Positions 31,014-32,661 of a DNA stretch of 32,661 nucleotides are shown here, piece after piece. How positions within the stretch are numbered: the first letter of the stretch is position 1; the number at the start of each line of letters is the position of its first letter. The stretch lies in assembly GCA_024220525.1 (NCBI GenBank), contig JAMYWO010000184.1, forward strand, positions 1 to 32,661, given 5' to 3'. Source of the stretch: Cochliopodium minus (Eukaryota > Discosea > Himatismenida > Cochliopodiidae). A program made the translations under genes and the position numbers. The notes below the pieces were generated by a model, which saw only the letters and a program-made list of their open reading frames with translations, had not been told where the DNA came from and made no database searches.

Positions 31014-32661
31014 CAATCATTCCTTTTTTTATCATGATGATGGATCACTTTATGGATGTGGAGAAAATGTAATGGATTTATAGTGCATCTTAATTTGGAT
31101 TCTATTTGCTATCTTATCATATTATGTTTTAAATCTTAAAGCGACAACATAACCCAAAATATAATTTGATTAATTCATTTTTAATTTGTAATAGAGTTTG
31201 GGGGCATTAGGAATATTGCCAAAAGAATCTGCAATAGTGGATATGAAATTCATAATGAAGGATGATGAGATCAAGAGCATAGCAAGTGGATACAATTTCA
31301 CCTTGATCTTGAAAATAAACGGAGATTTATTGGTATCTGGTGATAATAACTTTGGGCAATTGGGGATGGAAGGCAATGCTCTCTACCAATTTACATTGTT
31401 GTTGAATGATAAAGATATCAAATCAATACATTGTGGGGAGGAACATTCTATTATTTATTATAATAACGGTGATTTGAAGTCTTTTGGTAATTTTTCGGAA
31501 TGAAAATTTGTGAGTGAAAATGATCGATAATTAACAACATATACAAATGATAATATGATAATTAATTCATTGAATTAATGATTTAATTCATTTTGAATCT
31601 CATCGATCGATTATCTTGAGTATAAAAATTGATACAAATTATATGGCACAGATTAATTCAATTTGTATAAATCAAAGATGTTTTTTGTTCCAAATATTCT
31701 TGGTTTTTGCAGTATAGAAAAAAATTATTCAAAGAATTTATTATATTATTTTTAAAATTTATTATTCATAAATTTATTATATTATTTTTCAATGGTTCAA
31801 ATAAAAATAAATTGAAAAAATTGAAATACTGAATATAAATCAAATATGTATACACAATTCCCATGAATCATTGACATGTCCAAATATTACAACTTTGTTA
31901 GAGGTAATAAAATTTTTACTAACAAAATTTAAACTGTTGTAATATTTTTGAACGTCCCAACATGAATCAGAATAATTATAATTTCAATGACAACAATACT
32001 TTTTGTTATCTCTAACAATAATAATCATCTCAATAATAACAATAATAATTTCAATTTCATCAACAACAGCAATAATTATAACCAAAATATTAATTATAAC
32101 AATAATAATTCCAAATTTTTTTTTTAAGAATCGATTTTTCCACAATCAAAAATTTCTGAGAAATTCACAGATCATGAAAATATTTTAAATAATTTTTTAA
32201 TTCATTATTACATACATAAATATTGTACATTTCTTTCATTTTTTTATGATTTCAATTTAGGAAACAATACGTCTGGTCAGCTAGGCACCAATTTAGACAG
32301 ACCCAGCGGTGGAATTCAAAAGGTGATGAACGACAAAGAAATAAAAATGATTAGTTGTGGAAGAAACAACACTTTTCTTTACAGAGAAAATGGAGATTTG
32401 CTTGCATTTGGGTCCAATGTAATTTTGTTAAATTTTGTTTTAAAATAATTTTGAAATTAATTAATTTTTTTTTAAAGCAAAATGGTATATTTTTATTCGA
32501 TTAATTTTGTTATATTTTTTTTATTTCTTTATTATTTTTTTAAATTAATTTTAATTTTATTTTCAAGATTTTCATTTTTTATTTTTATTTTTATTTTTAG
32601 AACTCCTCCAAATCTAATATTCCACAAAAGTCCAGACATTAAAACTTTATATTTCCAATTT
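31014..32661 (+). CDS. RCC1-repeat protein, incomplete at both ends
   Basis: Exons 31014-31068, 31195-31486 and 32262-32420 join in frame; a probable microexon at 32478-32484 and an exon from 32601 to the window end follow. Blades read NHSFFYHDDGSLYGCGEN, GYNFTLILKINGDLLVSGDN with NFGQLGM, GEEHSIIYYNNGDLKSFGNN with TSGQLGT, and GRNNTFLYRENGDLLAFGSN. That is four RCC1 blade strands with the G-x-N-x2-GQLG turn. RCC1 propellers mediate protein interaction or, in true RCC1, Ran exchange; nothing here shows which. The last exon in one frame reads TPPNLIFHKSPDIKTLYF, like the VPTYIENYPDLRIL of the gene at 1268, but that frame does not match the phase left by the microexon. The first start codon is not found. 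Confidence 0.78.
31487..32261 (+). other. Long intron of second RCC1 gene
   Basis: At 775 bases this is the longest intron supported in the window. Donor GTAATT follows a phase-1 G and the acceptor TTTAG precedes GAAACAATACG, restoring FGNNTSGQLG. It contains AATAATTAT-type simple repeats near 32000-32110 and no recognisable gene. Confidence 0.65.
32478..32484 (+). other. Probable 7-nt microexon in second RCC1 gene
   Basis: CAAAATG lies between TTAAAG and GTATAT. It sits at the same blade position and has the same length as the microexon at 1776-1782, extending FGSN to FGSNQN(G). The following exon at 32601 then reads out of the expected frame, so this joint is less certain than the first. 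Confidence 0.45.

Noticed and set aside
1-32661. tRNA, rRNA or other structured RNA genes, and transposable elements
   Set aside because: No cloverleaf, conserved rRNA segment, terminal inverted repeat, transposase or reverse-transcriptase motif was recognised on either strand by eye.
1-32661. Promoters, polyadenylation signals and bacterial-type operators
   Set aside because: TATA- and AATAAA-like strings are everywhere in such A/T-rich sequence, so none can be called with support.

Overview
The window looks like nuclear DNA of a very AT-rich, intron-dense, unicellular eukaryote. Coding islands of moderate GC sit in almost pure A/T. Most recognisable proteins are split by short introns with GT...AG ends, many starting GTAA, and joining across them restores known domains in frame. 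Stops are TAA or TGA and the standard code fits. A LETM1 gene implies a mitochondrion. The species cannot be named from sequence alone; an amoeboid or flagellate protist is my guess. Single N bases at 1106 and 3745 and several homopolymer-linked frame breaks suggest draft-quality sequence.

Layout. 71-945 (-): end of an unrecognised hydrophobic protein. 1268-2089 (+): 3' part of an RCC1-repeat gene with a 7-nt microexon. 2588-3310 (+): unknown protein with a terminal zinc-ribbon-like motif. 3430-4315 (-): a lipase-maturation-factor tail beside a broken Ctr copper transporter. 4584-5309 (+): unknown coiled-coil protein. 5441-9236 (-): LETM1, 7 exons. 9707-11541 (-): secreted cystatin-like plus endonuclease/exonuclease/phosphatase (EEP) fusion, 7 exons. 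11692-12871 (+): DHHC palmitoyltransferase, 8 exons including one of 8 nt. 12957-14907 (+): secreted GH5 mannanase-like enzyme, 6 exons. 15080-16746 (-): MTA phosphorylase-like enzyme, 5 exons. 16926-17567 (+): PB1-UBA adaptor. 17840-18332 (-) and 18564-19203 (+): two back-to-back genes that both lack their 5' parts (ferric-reductase/NOX tail and RlmN tail). 19742-21331 (-): CDK-like kinase, 4 exons.

The dominant object is 22284-30665 (-): one 19-exon gene whose exons join without a frame break into a predicted 1593-residue secreted collagen-like protein. It has a signal peptide, a charged N-propeptide, a Gly-X-Y region of roughly 1170 residues rich in Lys-Gly-Glu/Asp, a cysteine-rich C-terminal domain and a final coiled coil. 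Its triple-helix exons come in multiples of 9 nt after correcting for small interruptions. 31014-32661 (+) is a second RCC1-repeat gene running off the window, with the same microexon position as the first.

There is no operon logic; neighbours are functionally unrelated. The points of most interest are the collagen-like gene outside animals, the cystatin-EEP fusion, the microexons and the two clusters of truncated genes. All exon joins were made by eye and need RNA evidence.
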